Positions 33,453-41,823 of a stretch of DNA of 64,000 bases are shown here, in pieces; position 1 is the first letter of the stretch, and the number at the start of each line of letters is the position of its first letter. The notes under the pieces are model-generated. The model did no database searches, was not told the DNA's origin, and saw only the letters and a list, made by a program, of their open reading frames with translations. Position numbers and translations under genes: made by a program. This DNA is from Chromohalobacter sp. 11-W (lineage in GTDB: Bacteria > Pseudomonadota > Gammaproteobacteria > Pseudomonadales > Halomonadaceae): positions 124,001 to 188,000 of the forward strand of contig NZ_JARANZ010000007.1 in NCBI RefSeq assembly GCF_029889905.1, read 5' to 3'.

Positions 33453-34151
33453 ATGGCTCGTCGCCCCGCTCAGCAAGGAAAGAGCAACGCCCGCGCCGCG
33501 TCACGCGGCGCCACCAGCCGCAAGCGCCAGACCAAGTCATCGCGCGCGGGCCTTCCAGGATGGCTATGGGGCGTGGCCGGCTTGATCGCCGGCTTCGCGC
33601 TCGCCCAATACTTACAGCAGTCGGCCCCGGACCCGGTCGCCACGGTCATGCCCAAGCCCTCCAACAGCGCCTCGTCCGGCAGCGATTCGACGGGTAATAC
33701 AGGCGATGGCGCCTCACCCAGCGGTGCCGCCAACGAGGACGCCTCCGAGTCGCGCATGCCGACCTTCGAGTTCTATACCTTATTGCCGGAATCGGAGGTC
33801 ATCGCACCCAAGGTGAATAACACCACTGCGGCGCCCAGCAGCGGCGGTGAGAGTTCGCCGGACACGAGCGACGACCGTGCTGATGAGGTGGTGGCCGACC
33901 CCTCCGCCGATGGGCTCAAGTACATGCTGCAGGCGGCCTCGTTTCGCAAGGTCGCCGATGCCAAGCGCCTCGCAAGTCGACTTCAGGACCTCGGACTGAT
34001 CGCCAAGATTACCGAAGTGCAAACCTCCAACGACGAAACCTGGCATCGTGTGCAGGTCGGCCCCTACCAAGACACGAATGAGCTGACGCGCGCCCAGGAC
34101 CTGATGGTGACACAAGGCATCGAGCCACTGCTGATCAAGCTACAGAACTGA
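33453..34151 (+). CDS. SPOR-domain membrane protein, FtsN-like
   Basis: Predicted bitopic inner-membrane protein with periplasmic peptidoglycan-binding SPOR domain, probably acting at the division septum. The 232 residues run: basic cytoplasmic tail (1-32), one transmembrane helix (about 33-51, GLPGWLWGVAGLIAGFALA), Ser/Asp-rich linker (60-150) and a C-terminal SPOR domain (KYMLQAASFRKVADAKRLA... WHRVQVGPY). This is the FtsN architecture, and a SPOR gene between argS and hslV is usual in pseudomonads. FtsN itself is poorly conserved in sequence, so I leave the symbol blank. It starts 3 bp after argS. Confidence 0.85.
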   Translation: MARRPAQQGKSNARAASRGATSRKRQTKSSRAGLPGWLWGVAGLIAGFALAQYLQQSAPDPVATVMPKPSNSASSGSDSTGNTGDGASPSGAANEDASESRMPTFEFYTLLPESEVIAPKVNNTTAAPSSGGESSPDTSDDRADEVVADPSADGLKYMLQAASFRKVADAKRLASRLQDLGLIAKITEVQTSNDETWHRVQVGPYQDTNELTRAQDLMVTQGIEPLLIKLQN

Positions 34152-34167
34152 AGGGGCGCTCGGGCGG

Positions 34168-34196
34168 CTTGATTTCCCCGTCTGCCGCCCGCATTA
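34168..34196 (+). promoter_or_regulatory. Candidate sigma-32 heat-shock promoter of hslVU
   Basis: CTTGATT (34168-34174) and CCCGCATTA (34188-34196), 13 bp apart, resemble the sigma-32 consensus CTTGAAA - 11-16 bp - CCCCATnT. It lies about 109 bp before hslV. hslVU is a heat-shock operon in E. coli; the match is good but not perfect. Confidence 0.55.
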
Positions 34197-34304
34197 CCGT
34201 GAGCATCATGGCATTCGTCGCCACCGTTTTATCGCCTGGGGGGCCACGGGCGCCTCGGCAATCAAGTCATCGGGTGCCCGACACCCCACAAGGAGTTCCC
34301 ATCC

Positions 34305-34823
34305 ATGACCACGATCGTATCCGTACGTCGCGGCGAACATGTCGCCCTCGCCGGCGATGGTCAGGTTTCGCTCGGCAACACGGTGATGAAGGGCAACGCC
34401 AGCAAGGTACGCCGCATTCACCATGGCAAGGTGCTGGCCGGTTTCGCCGGCGGCACGGCCGACGCCTTCACCCTGTTCGAGCGCTTCGAGGCCCAGCTGG
34501 ATAAGTACCAGGGGCACCTGGTCAAGGCCGCCGTCGAGCTTTCCAAGGAATGGCGCACCGACCGCGCCCTGCGGCGCCTGGAAGCAATGCTCGCCGTGGC
34601 TGACAAGAACGCCTCGCTGATCCTCACCGGTAACGGCGATGTCGTCGAACCCGAGCGCGGGATCATCGCCATCGGCTCCGGCGGCCACTACGCCCAGGCC
34701 TCCGCACGCGCCCTGCTCGAGAACACCGAGCTCGACGCGCGCGCCATCACCGAGAAGTCGCTCGAAATCGCCGGCGATATCTGCGTCTTCACCAATCAAA
34801 ACATTACCCTCGAGGAGCTGTGA
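34305..34823 (+). CDS. hslV: ATP-dependent protease subunit HslV (ClpQ)
   Basis: Threonine peptidase that forms a double hexamer chamber and works with HslU. The 172-aa protein begins [20 protein letters not shown]; Met removal exposes the catalytic Thr2, as in all Hsl[17 protein letters not shown] and [20 protein letters not shown] are the proteasome-type active-site surroundings. The ATG is preceded by an AAGGAG site. HslU starts 38 bp downstream. Length is close to E. coli HslV (176). Confidence 0.97.
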   Translation: MTTIVSVRRGEHVALAGDGQVSLGNTVMKGNASKVRRIHHGKVLAGFAGGTADAFTLFERFEAQLDKYQGHLVKAAVELSKEWRTDRALRRLEAMLAVADKNASLILTGNGDVVEPERGIIAIGSGGHYAQASARALLENTELDARAITEKSLEIAGDICVFTNQNITLEEL

Positions 34824-34861
34824 GCCACGCTCACCGCTCCCGGGCAGCATAGGGCTCCGTC

Positions 34862-36187
34862 ATGACACAGATGACTCCCCGCGAGATCGTCCACGCACTG
34901 GATCAGTACATCATCGGCCAGCAGGAAGCCAAGCGCTCGGTGGCCATCGCCCTGCGTAACCGCTGGCGTCGCATGCAGCTCGACGACAGCCTGCGCGGCG
35001 AGGTGGTGCCCAAGAACATCCTGATGATTGGCCCCACGGGGGTCGGCAAGACCGAAATCGCCCGTCGCCTGGCCAAGCTGGCCGGGGCGCCATTCATCAA
35101 GATCGAGGCGACCAAGTTCACCGAAGTGGGCTATGTCGGCCGTGACGTCGAGTCGATCGTTCGTGATCTGGTCGAGATGGCCATGAAGATGGTCCGCGAG
35201 CAGGCCAAGGAAGAAGTCGCTCACAAGGCCGAGGACGCCACCGAGGAGCGCATTCTCGACGCGCTTCTGCCGCGGCCGCGCGGTAGCGAGTACGACCATG
35301 CCCGCGACGACTCCTCAACGCGCCAGACCTTCCGCAAGAAGCTGCGCGAAGGCCAGCTCGACGACAAGGAGATCGACATCGAAGTCACGCCCCAGGGTGG
35401 CAACTTCGATATCTCCGCGCCGCCGGGCATGGAAGAGATGACCAGCCAGCTGCAAAGCATGTTCTCCAACATGGGCAAGCAGAAGTCGGAATCGCGCCGC
35501 GTGACCGTCGAGGAAGCCCGGCGCCTGCTGCACGACGAGGAAGCCGCCAAGCTGGTCAACGAGGAGCAGATCAAGAACCGCGCCATCGAGGCAGTGGAGC
35601 AGAACGGCATCGTCTTCCTCGATGAGATCGACAAGGTCGCCAAGCGCGGTGACTCGGGCAGTGGCGGCGATGTTTCCCGCGAAGGCGTGCAGCGCGACCT
35701 GCTGCCGTTGATCGAAGGGTCGACGGTGTCCACCAAGCACGGCATGGTCAACACTGACCACATCCTGTTCATCGCCTCGGGGGCATTCCACCTCTCCAAG
35801 CCATCGGACCTGATCCCCGAGTTGCAGGGGCGCCTGCCGATCCGCGTCGAGCTGCAAGCACTGACGCCGGCTGACTTCAAGCGCATCCTCACCGAACCGT
35901 CCGCCGCGCTGACCAAACAGTACCAAGCGCTGCTGGCGACCGATGGCCTGGACGTGAACTTCACCGATGAAGGCATCACGCGCATCGCCGAGATCGCCTG
36001 GCAGGTCAACGAAGGCACCGAGAACATCGGCGCCCGGCGCCTGCACACGGTGATGGAACGCCTGCTCGAGGAGCCATCCTTCCAGGGCGGCGACATGGCA
36101 AGCCCGCTGACCATCGATGCCGCCTATGTCGACGAGCAACTCGGCGAACTGGCCACCGACGAAGATCTGTCGCGGTACATTCTCTAA
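34862..36187 (+). CDS. hslU: ATP-dependent protease ATPase subunit HslU (ClpY)
   Basis: AAA+ unfoldase hexamer that feeds substrates to HslV. The 441-aa protein has the N-domain ([22 protein letters not shown]), Walker [10 protein letters not shown] at about 57-65, the pore GYVGRDVE motif, an I-domain with charged residues (about 110-240), Walker [11 protein letters not shown] and the sensor/C-terminal [18 protein letters not shown], ending RYIL. The conserved hydrophobic C-terminal tail docks into HslV. Length matches E. coli HslU (443). Confidence 0.97.
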   Translation: MTQMTPREIVHALDQYIIGQQEAKRSVAIALRNRWRRMQLDDSLRGEVVPKNILMIGPTGVGKTEIARRLAKLAGAPFIKIEATKFTEVGYVGRDVESIVRDLVEMAMKMVREQAKEEVAHKAEDATEERILDALLPRPRGSEYDHARDDSSTRQTFRKKLREGQLDDKEIDIEVTPQGGNFDISAPPGMEEMTSQLQSMFSNMGKQKSESRRVTVEEARRLLHDEEAAKLVNEEQIKNRAIEAVEQNGIVFLDEIDKVAKRGDSGSGGDVSREGVQRDLLPLIEGSTVSTKHGMVNTDHILFIASGAFHLSKPSDLIPELQGRLPIRVELQALTPADFKRILTEPSAALTKQYQALLATDGLDVNFTDEGITRIAEIAWQVNEGTENIGARRLHTVMERLLEEPSFQGGDMASPLTIDAAYVDEQLGELATDEDLSRYIL

Positions 36188-36198
36188 GCCACGCGCTA

Positions 36199-36236
36199 CG
36201 AGCTTCGGGCAACGAACCGCTCGAAGCTCGAAGCTC
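36199..36236. repeat. Hairpin made of CGAAGCT-type repeats after hslU
   Basis: CGAGCTTCG (36199-36207) pairs perfectly with CGAAGCTCG (36222-36230) around a 14-nt loop; the right arm belongs to two and a half GCTCGAA heptamers (36219-36236). The same heptamer forms a seven-copy array after ppk. Confidence 0.7.
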
Positions 36237-36248
36237 ACCGGAGGTTCC

Positions 36249-36632
36249 ATGACCGCACCCGTTCCCACGCGCATCCATTACCATCAGAAGGCCCGCGAGC
36301 TCGAGCTCGGCTATGCCGATGACACGTCCTACCGCTTGCCGGCGGAGCTGTTGCGCGTGTTCTCACCCTCCGCCGAGGTTCGCGGCCACGGCCCCGACAC
36401 GGCTGTACTACAGGTTGGCAAGAAGGATGTCGGCCTCAAGAACATCACCCAGGCCGGGCGTTATGCCCTCAAGCTGCACTTCGATGACGGCCACGACAGC
36501 GGCCTGTATAGCTGGGACTACCTCTATGAAATGGCCCGCCATCAAGAGCAATGGTGGGCCGATTACCTGCGCCGTCTCGAGGAGGCCGGTGCCTCGCGCG
36601 AGCCTTCCACCATCACCATCAAGGAGTTATAA
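36249..36632 (+). CDS. DUF971 family protein
   Basis: Small cytoplasmic protein of 127 aa with the DUF971 domain: [36 protein letters not shown] and a C-terminal region [17 protein letters not shown], which are conserved in this family. DUF971 domains also occur with Fe-S-cluster carriers (Mrp/ApbC) and gamma-butyrobetaine-type dioxygenases, but no function is proven. The ATG at 36249 follows GGAGG; the overlapping frame extension into hslU is discarded. It sits between hslU and ubiE, as in Pseudomonas, ~98 bp before ubiE. Confidence 0.88.
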   Translation: MTAPVPTRIHYHQKARELELGYADDTSYRLPAELLRVFSPSAEVRGHGPDTAVLQVGKKDVGLKNITQAGRYALKLHFDDGHDSGLYSWDYLYEMARHQEQWWADYLRRLEEAGASREPSTITIKEL

Positions 36633-36730
36633 GACACCCCGGCGTGGCGACAAACGCCGGGGGCGACGTTACAATGCAGCCCCACTTCCACGCACCGCGC
36701 GGGCACTCCACGCCTGCCCAAGGAAAGGTC

Positions 36731-37477
36731 ATGGACAAGCGCACGACCCACTTCGGTTATCAGGAAGTTCCGGTCGAGGAGAAAGCCGACCGGGTGGCGC
36801 AAGTCTTCCATTCGGTCGCCGCCCGCTATGACGTCATGAACGATCTCATGTCGTTCGGCGTGCATCGCCTCTGGAAACGTCTGACCCTCGAGCGCGCCGG
36901 TGTCCGTCCCGGCCATCACGTGCTCGACATCGCCGGCGGCACCGGCGACCTGGCGCTCAAGTTCTCGCGCCTGGTCGGTCCTCGCGGTCGCGTGGTGCTT
37001 GCCGACATCAACGCCTCGATGCTGCGTGTGGGACGCGACAAGTTGCTCGACAACGGTGTCGGCGACAATGTCGAATACGTGCAGGCCAATGCCGAAGCGC
37101 TGCCCTTCGCCGACAACAGCTTCGACTGCATCACCATCGCCTTCGGCCTTCGCAACGTCACCGATAAAGATGCTGCACTGCGCTCCATGGCGCGCGTGCT
37201 CAAGCCTGGCGGCCGCCTACTGGTACTGGAATTTTCCAAGCCGGCGAGCGCTGCACTCTCGCGCCTCTACGACGAATATTCCTTCCGCGTCTTGCCGCGC
37301 ATGGGCGAATGGGTCGCCCAGGATGGCGAGAGCTATCGTTACCTGGCCGAATCGATTCGCATGCATCCCGACCAGGAAACCCTCAAGGCGATGATGGAAG
37401 ACGCCGGGCTCGAGCGTGTCGAGTACACCAACATGACCGGGGGCGTCGTCGCCCTGCACCGTGGCATCAAACTATGA
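36731..37477 (+). CDS. ubiE: Ubiquinone/menaquinone C-methyltransferase UbiE
   Basis: SAM-dependent C-methylation in ubiquinone (and menaquinone) synthesis. The 248-aa protein shows [19 protein letters not shown] at the start, SAM motif [13 protein letters not shown] (about 65-76), post-[12 protein letters not shown], and the family signature [16 protein letters not shown] and LVLEFSKP. The ATG at 36731 follows GGAAAGG and matches the usual UbiE N-terminus; upstream in-frame codons are not conserved. First gene of ubiE-ubiJ-ubiB; ubiJ begins 7 bp after it. Confidence 0.97.
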   Translation: MDKRTTHFGYQEVPVEEKADRVAQVFHSVAARYDVMNDLMSFGVHRLWKRLTLERAGVRPGHHVLDIAGGTGDLALKFSRLVGPRGRVVLADINASMLRVGRDKLLDNGVGDNVEYVQANAEALPFADNSFDCITIAFGLRNVTDKDAALRSMARVLKPGGRLLVLEFSKPASAALSRLYDEYSFRVLPRMGEWVAQDGESYRYLAESIRMHPDQETLKAMMEDAGLERVEYTNMTGGVVALHRGIKL

Positions 37478-37484
37478 GGCCGTC

Positions 37485-38135
37485 ATGCCGGTGATGTTCA
37501 CCACCCTGCTGGCCAGCGCGGAAACGCTGATCAACGGGCTGCTTGCACACGATCCCGCTTCGCCCTCGCAATTGTCGCAGCTTGCCGGACAACGCATATC
37601 GCTGCGTCTTGAACGCCCGGCACTGGCGGTGTTGGTGCATTTCGACACCCACGGCATCACCCTGCTCGCCCAGCACGACCCCGACGAGGCCGATAGCGAC
37701 GTGGTCGTCGAACTGGATGTCGAGACCCTGGGTGCGCTGCTGGGTGGCGAACGTGTCGAGGCACTGATGTTCGCCGGAAGGCTGTCGGTGCGCGGACGCA
37801 CACACGTGCTCGAACGCGCCAGTCAGTTGCTCAGTGATCTGGAGGTCGACTGGGAAGCCGAGCTCGCACACTGGCTAGGCGATATGCCCGCGCATAGCCT
37901 GTCGCAAGGCTTGCGACGCCTGAACCGCTTCGGTCTACGTACGCGCGGCGAGTTGCGACGCGACGTGCATGAATACCTGACCGAGGAAGCACGGCTACTG
38001 CCCAGCCGCACGCAATGGGAGATCGCCCGCGAGCACCTGACGCAACTGGGCCTGGCCACCGACCGACTCGAGGCACGCCTGGACCGGTTGGTTCGCGAGA
38101 TCGAACGTCGCCAACAGGAGGAACACGCGTCGTGA
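37485..38135 (+). CDS. ubiJ: Ubiquinone biosynthesis accessory factor UbiJ (SCP2 domain)
   Basis: Lipid-binding scaffold of the ubiquinone-biosynthesis complex. The 216-aa product has an N-terminal SCP2-like domain (about 15-110: TLLASAETLINGLLAHDP, ISLRLERPALAVLVHFD) and a C-terminal helical, coiled-coil part, the UbiJ plan. Its place between ubiE and ubiB is the conserved order. ATG 37485 with GAGG seven bases upstream is preferred over an in-frame GTG at 37461 inside ubiE. The stop overlaps the ubiB GTG start. Confidence 0.92.
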   Translation: MPVMFTTLLASAETLINGLLAHDPASPSQLSQLAGQRISLRLERPALAVLVHFDTHGITLLAQHDPDEADSDVVVELDVETLGALLGGERVEALMFAGRLSVRGRTHVLERASQLLSDLEVDWEAELAHWLGDMPAHSLSQGLRRLNRFGLRTRGELRRDVHEYLTEEARLLPSRTQWEIAREHLTQLGLATDRLEARLDRLVREIERRQQEEHAS

Positions 38136-39754
38136 GTTTGCGGCTGTTTCGTATCGGCTGGGTGATCGCGCGCTTCCGCCTCGACACCCTGATCCCCTCA
38201 GAGCGCCTCCCCGGCATACTGCGCCTGGCGATGAAGCTGTCGCCACTGCGCTTGCTACCCACCGGCCCGCACACCCGAGGCAAGCGCCTACGCCTGGCCC
38301 TCGAGGCCCTGGGCCCGATCTTCGTCAAGTTCGGCCAGATGCTCTCCACCCGACGTGACCTTCTACCGCCGGATATCGCCGACGAACTCAAGCGTCTACA
38401 GGATCAGGTACCGCCGTTTCCCGGCGAGCAGGCCCGCGCACTGGTCGAGGAAGAGCTCGGCATGGATATCGATGCCGCCTTCGCCGAATTCACCCGCGAG
38501 CCACTCGCCTCGGCCTCCATCGCCCAGGTCCACGGCGCACGCCTGCACAGCGGCGAAGACGTGGTGGTCAAGATCATCCGCCCCAACATCGATGGCGTGA
38601 TGCGCAAGGACATTGGCCTGCTGTATACCTTCGCGCGTCTGCTCAAGCGTGTTCCCGAAGCCAAGCGGCTACGCCCCGTCGAGGTCGTTGCCGACTACGA
38701 GGCGACGCTGTTCGATGAACTGGACCTGCACAAGGAAGCGGCCAACACCTCACAGCTCAAGCGTAACTTTCGTGATTCGCCGCTCCTTTACGTGCCGGCG
38801 ATTCACTGGTCGCTGACACGCAAGCAGGTGATGGTTCAGGAGCGTATCCACGGCATTCCGGTGGCCGACATGGACGCCCTGCAAGCGGCCGGCATCGACT
38901 TGCGCCGACTCGCCGAGCGCGGTGTGGAAATCTTCTTCACCCAGGTGTTTCGCGATAATTTCTTCCATGCCGACATGCACCCCGGCAATATCTTCGTGTC
39001 CGCCGACAATCCGCGCGACCCGCAGTACATCGCCATCGACTGCGGAATCGTCGGCAGCCTGACCCGCGAGGACCAGGATTACCTGGCCCGCAATCTGCTC
39101 GCCTTCTTCCGCCAGGACTACTACGAAGTCGCCGTGTTGCACATCGAATCGGGCTGGGTCGGCGAGGACACGCGCGCCAACGAGTTCGCCGCGGCCATTC
39201 GCGCGGTTTGCGAGCCGATTCTCGAGAAACCGCTCAAGGACATCTCCTTCGGCCAGGTACTGCTGGGGCTGTTCCAGACCGCGCGGCGCTTCAATATGGA
39301 AGTCCAGCCGCAGCTGGTGCTGTTGCAGAAAACGCTACTCAACATCGAAGGGCTTGGTCGCCAGTTGTACCCGGACCTGGACTTGTGGAGTACCGCCAAG
39401 CCTTACCTGGAACAGTGGATGAAAGAACGTGCCGGGCCTCGCGGCTTCTGGGACGCCTTGACCAAGCACGCACCCGAACTCTCGCGCCAGTTGCCCGAGC
39501 TGCCCGTGCTGGCCCACCAGGCGCTCGCCCGCAGCGAAGACAGCCACCGCCAGCAGCGCCAGCAAACCGAGGTGCTCAATGCCTTGCAACGGCGTTGGCA
39601 CAGTGCCGGAACGCGCGCGCGGCGGCTGCGTTTCGGTGCCTTGCTGATCGCCGTAGCGCTGGCCTGGCAGCCCCTCTGGGAGTGGGCGAACAGCCAACCC
39701 TGGCCGGTGCTGGTCGCCGCCGCACTGGGACTGGCACTCATCGCCTGGCGTTAA
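38132..39754 (+). CDS. ubiB: UbiB, ABC1/ADCK atypical kinase-like protein of ubiquinone synthesis
   Basis: Membrane-associated ATPase needed for aerobic ubiquinone synthesis. The 540-aa protein has the KxGQ motif in [12 protein letters not shown]-rich loop [13 protein letters not shown], the catalytic ExD and [10 protein letters not shown], and two C-terminal transmembrane helices (about 495-540). The start is the GTG at 38132, which overlaps the ubiJ stop (GTGA); a longer frame upstream lies in ubiJ. Length matches E. coli UbiB (546). Completes the ubiEJB operon. Confidence 0.95.
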   Translation: MSLRLFRIGWVIARFRLDTLIPSERLPGILRLAMKLSPLRLLPTGPHTRGKRLRLALEALGPIFVKFGQMLSTRRDLLPPDIADELKRLQDQVPPFPGEQARALVEEELGMDIDAAFAEFTREPLASASIAQVHGARLHSGEDVVVKIIRPNIDGVMRKDIGLLYTFARLLKRVPEAKRLRPVEVVADYEATLFDELDLHKEAANTSQLKRNFRDSPLLYVPAIHWSLTRKQVMVQERIHGIPVADMDALQAAGIDLRRLAERGVEIFFTQVFRDNFFHADMHPGNIFVSADNPRDPQYIAIDCGIVGSLTREDQDYLARNLLAFFRQDYYEVAVLHIESGWVGEDTRANEFAAAIRAVCEPILEKPLKDISFGQVLLGLFQTARRFNMEVQPQLVLLQKTLLNIEGLGRQLYPDLDLWSTAKPYLEQWMKERAGPRGFWDALTKHAPELSRQLPELPVLAHQALARSEDSHRQQRQQTEVLNALQRRWHSAGTRARRLRFGALLIAVALAWQPLWEWANSQPWPVLVAAALGLALIAWR

Positions 39755-39825
39755 TACCCCTATCAGCGCGCAATGTTGCTGCTATCATCTACCCACCATC
39801 CTCTTTGTCTCGGAACCGTCACATC

Positions 39826-40164
39826 ATGAGTGATACGCTTTCCCAGCTATCGGACGTCCTGGCCGCACGCCGCCATGCCGCCCCCGACAGCTCGTACGTT
39901 GCCAAGCTCCATGCCCAGGGCCTCAACAAAATCCTGGAGAAAGTCGGTGAGGAAGCGACCGAAGCCCTGCTTGCGGCCAAGGATGCCGAACACGGCGACG
40001 ACAAAACGCGGCAGGCATTGGTCGCCGAAACCGCCGACCTGTGGTTTCATAGCCTAGTGATGCTCTCGCATCTGGACATCGACCATCAGGCGGTGCTGGA
40101 TGAACTGGCCCGACGCTTCGGAACGTCCGGCCTGGAAGAGAAAGCGTCACGCCCATCACGCTAA
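39826..40164 (+). CDS. hisE: Phosphoribosyl-ATP pyrophosphatase
   Basis: Second step of histidine synthesis: PR-ATP to PR-AMP plus pyrophosphate. The 112-aa all-alpha MazG-like protein carries [19 protein letters not shown] and the metal-binding EED-type acids, then [16 protein letters not shown]. The ATG at 39826 begins [16 protein letters not shown], normal for HisE; a much longer frame reading into ubiB is accidental. hisI, which lies beside hisE in Pseudomonas, is absent, so PR-AMP cyclohydrolase must be elsewhere. tatA follows 37 bp downstream. Confidence 0.95.
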   Translation: MSDTLSQLSDVLAARRHAAPDSSYVAKLHAQGLNKILEKVGEEATEALLAAKDAEHGDDKTRQALVAETADLWFHSLVMLSHLDIDHQAVLDELARRFGTSGLEEKASRPSR

Positions 40165-40201
40165 TCGGCCCGGCCGTCTGCGGGCATCAAGGAGATCTTC
40201 C

Positions 40202-40477
40202 ATGTTAGGTGGAATCAGTATCTGGCAGCTGCTGATCGTTCTCGGCATCGTCATCCTGATCTTCGGCACCAAGAAGCTGCGCAACCTGGGCAGCGATCTC
40301 GGGGGCGCCGTCAAGGGGTTCAAGAGCGCCGTCGGCGAAGAGGAACAGAAAAAAGCGCACGACGACGAGGACACGACGCAGCAGCGTGTCGAGCATGAGG
40401 CGAACGACGAGACGCTCGACACGCACTCGAAAACCTCGCAATCGTCCAAGGCCGACGAAACCTCCGAGCGGAAGTAA
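40202..40477 (+). CDS. tatA: Twin-arginine translocase subunit TatA
   Basis: Pore-forming subunit of the Tat pathway for folded proteins. The 91-aa product begins [19 protein letters not shown], one transmembrane helix, then the FG hinge (residues 21-22) and amphipathic helix [19 protein letters not shown], ending in a long acidic/polar tail. ATG 40202 is preceded by AAGGAG. First gene of tatABC; the Tat-signal PhoX is encoded 4 kb away. Confidence 0.96.
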   Translation: MLGGISIWQLLIVLGIVILIFGTKKLRNLGSDLGGAVKGFKSAVGEEEQKKAHDDEDTTQQRVEHEANDETLDTHSKTSQSSKADETSERK

Positions 40478-40482
40478 CCGCC

Positions 40483-40878
40483 ATGTTCGATATGGGCTTT
40501 CTCGAACTGATGCTCATCGGTGTCGTGGCCCTATTGGTGCTGGGACCAGAGCGCCTGCCCACGGCGGCGCGCACCGTGGGCCTGTGGATCGGCAAGATCA
40601 AGCGCACGGTGTCCGGCATGCAGCGCGAAATCAATGCACAGCTGGAAGCCGAGGACCTGCGCCAGAAGCTCAACGAGCAACAACGCAAGCTCGACGCCGG
40701 TCTGCACAAGGTTCGCGACGGGGTCGAACGCCACGCCGACGACACCGATACGCATCACGCCGGATCACACCGGGACCCGGCGACGCCTAGACCGGGTGAT
40801 GACACCCCGACGGCGCGTCCCGCCACCTCCCGGGAAACACCCGACGCCTCGTCCGCCAAGGATTCCAACACCCCATGA
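40483..40878 (+). CDS. tatB: Twin-arginine translocase subunit TatB
   Basis: Receptor subunit that binds Tat signals with TatC. The 131-aa protein starts [20 protein letters not shown] with the TatB hinge GPERLP at 21-26, amphipathic helix, then a long coiled coil and a His/Asp/Pro-rich tail. It begins 5 bp after tatA and overlaps tatC by 4 bp. Confidence 0.96.
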   Translation: MFDMGFLELMLIGVVALLVLGPERLPTAARTVGLWIGKIKRTVSGMQREINAQLEAEDLRQKLNEQQRKLDAGLHKVRDGVERHADDTDTHHAGSHRDPATPRPGDDTPTARPATSRETPDASSAKDSNTP

Positions 40879-41654
40879 GCGATACACCGCCCCGCGAACC
40901 GGAGGAGCACGCCCAGACACCCTTGATCGAACACCTGATCGAGCTGCGTTCGCGGCTGGTCAAGGCAGTGGCGGTAATCGTCGTCATCTTTGCTGCGCTT
41001 TACGCCTTCTCCAACGACATCTACAGCTTCGTTGCCGACCCCCTGATGGCGCTCTTGCCCGAAGGCTCGCAGATGATCGCCACCGAAGTGGCCTCGCCTT
41101 TCCTGGCGCCCTTCAAGCTGACGCTGTTCACGGCCTTGTTCATCGCCGTTCCCTTCGTGCTCTACCAGGCTTGGGCATTCATCGCCCCGGGCCTCTACCG
41201 GCACGAGAAGACGTTGGCATTTCCTCTGCTCGCCTCGAGTATCTTGCTGTTCTACGGCGGCGTGGCCTTCGCCTATTTCGCGGTCTTTCCCCTGCTGTTC
41301 GACTTCTTCGTCCATACCGGGCCGGAGAACGTCACGGTCATGACCGATATCAATCAGTACCTCAATTTCGTGCTCAAGCTGTTCTTCGCCTTCGGTGCGG
41401 CCTTCGAAATTCCCATCGCCACGTTCCTGCTGATCTGGACCGGCGCGACCAGTGTCGAGAGTCTCGGCAAGAAACGCCCCTACGTGCTCGTCGGCTGCTT
41501 CGTGGTCGGCATGCTGATGACGCCCCCGGACGTGGTCTCCCAGAGCCTTCTCGCCATCCCCATGTGGCTGCTGTTCGAGGTCGGCATCCTCTTCGGTCGC
41601 CTGGTCCCGCGTCACCGGCATGACGCCGATGACGAAGCACCCTACGAAGACTGA
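40875..41654 (+). CDS. tatC: Twin-arginine translocase subunit TatC
   Basis: Polytopic receptor (six transmembrane helices) recognising twin-arginine signal peptides. The 259-aa protein shows [16 protein letters not shown] at the N-terminus, the conserved periplasmic Pro/Glu loop [28 protein letters not shown] and [18 protein letters not shown] 40875 overlaps the tatB stop. Length is near E. coli TatC (258). Confidence 0.97.
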   Translation: MSDTPPREPEEHAQTPLIEHLIELRSRLVKAVAVIVVIFAALYAFSNDIYSFVADPLMALLPEGSQMIATEVASPFLAPFKLTLFTALFIAVPFVLYQAWAFIAPGLYRHEKTLAFPLLASSILLFYGGVAFAYFAVFPLLFDFFVHTGPENVTVMTDINQYLNFVLKLFFAFGAAFEIPIATFLLIWTGATSVESLGKKRPYVLVGCFVVGMLMTPPDVVSQSLLAIPMWLLFEVGILFGRLVPRHRHDADDEAPYED

Positions 41655-41749
41655 TTTCCGACAAGCGGGCCACGCTTGGCCCGCCCTCTCCGTAGGTTGG
41701 CGCGTGTCGCGCCCTGTTTCGTGCGTATACTGAAGATGCCCGGTCGTCA

Positions 41750-41767
41750 CTGTCACATTCCTGTCAC
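41750..41767 (+). promoter_or_regulatory. Pho box (PhoB binding site) upstream of ppk
   Basis: Two CTGTCAC half-sites (41750-41756 and 41761-41767) separated by ATTC, spacing 11 bp, matching the CTGTCAy-n4-CTGTCAy Pho-box layout. It is 57-74 bp before the ppk start, so PhoB would activate ppk under phosphate starvation. Confidence 0.85.
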
Positions 41768-41823
41768 AGACGGGTGTCATGCTTCCGGGGCAGCGGTTGA
41801 TCACCAGCGACGACAGGGAGCTC

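Noticed and set aside
39208-40164. Extended 318-codon frame ending in hisE
   Set aside because: The first two thirds overlap ubiB in another frame; only the last 112 codons are HisE.
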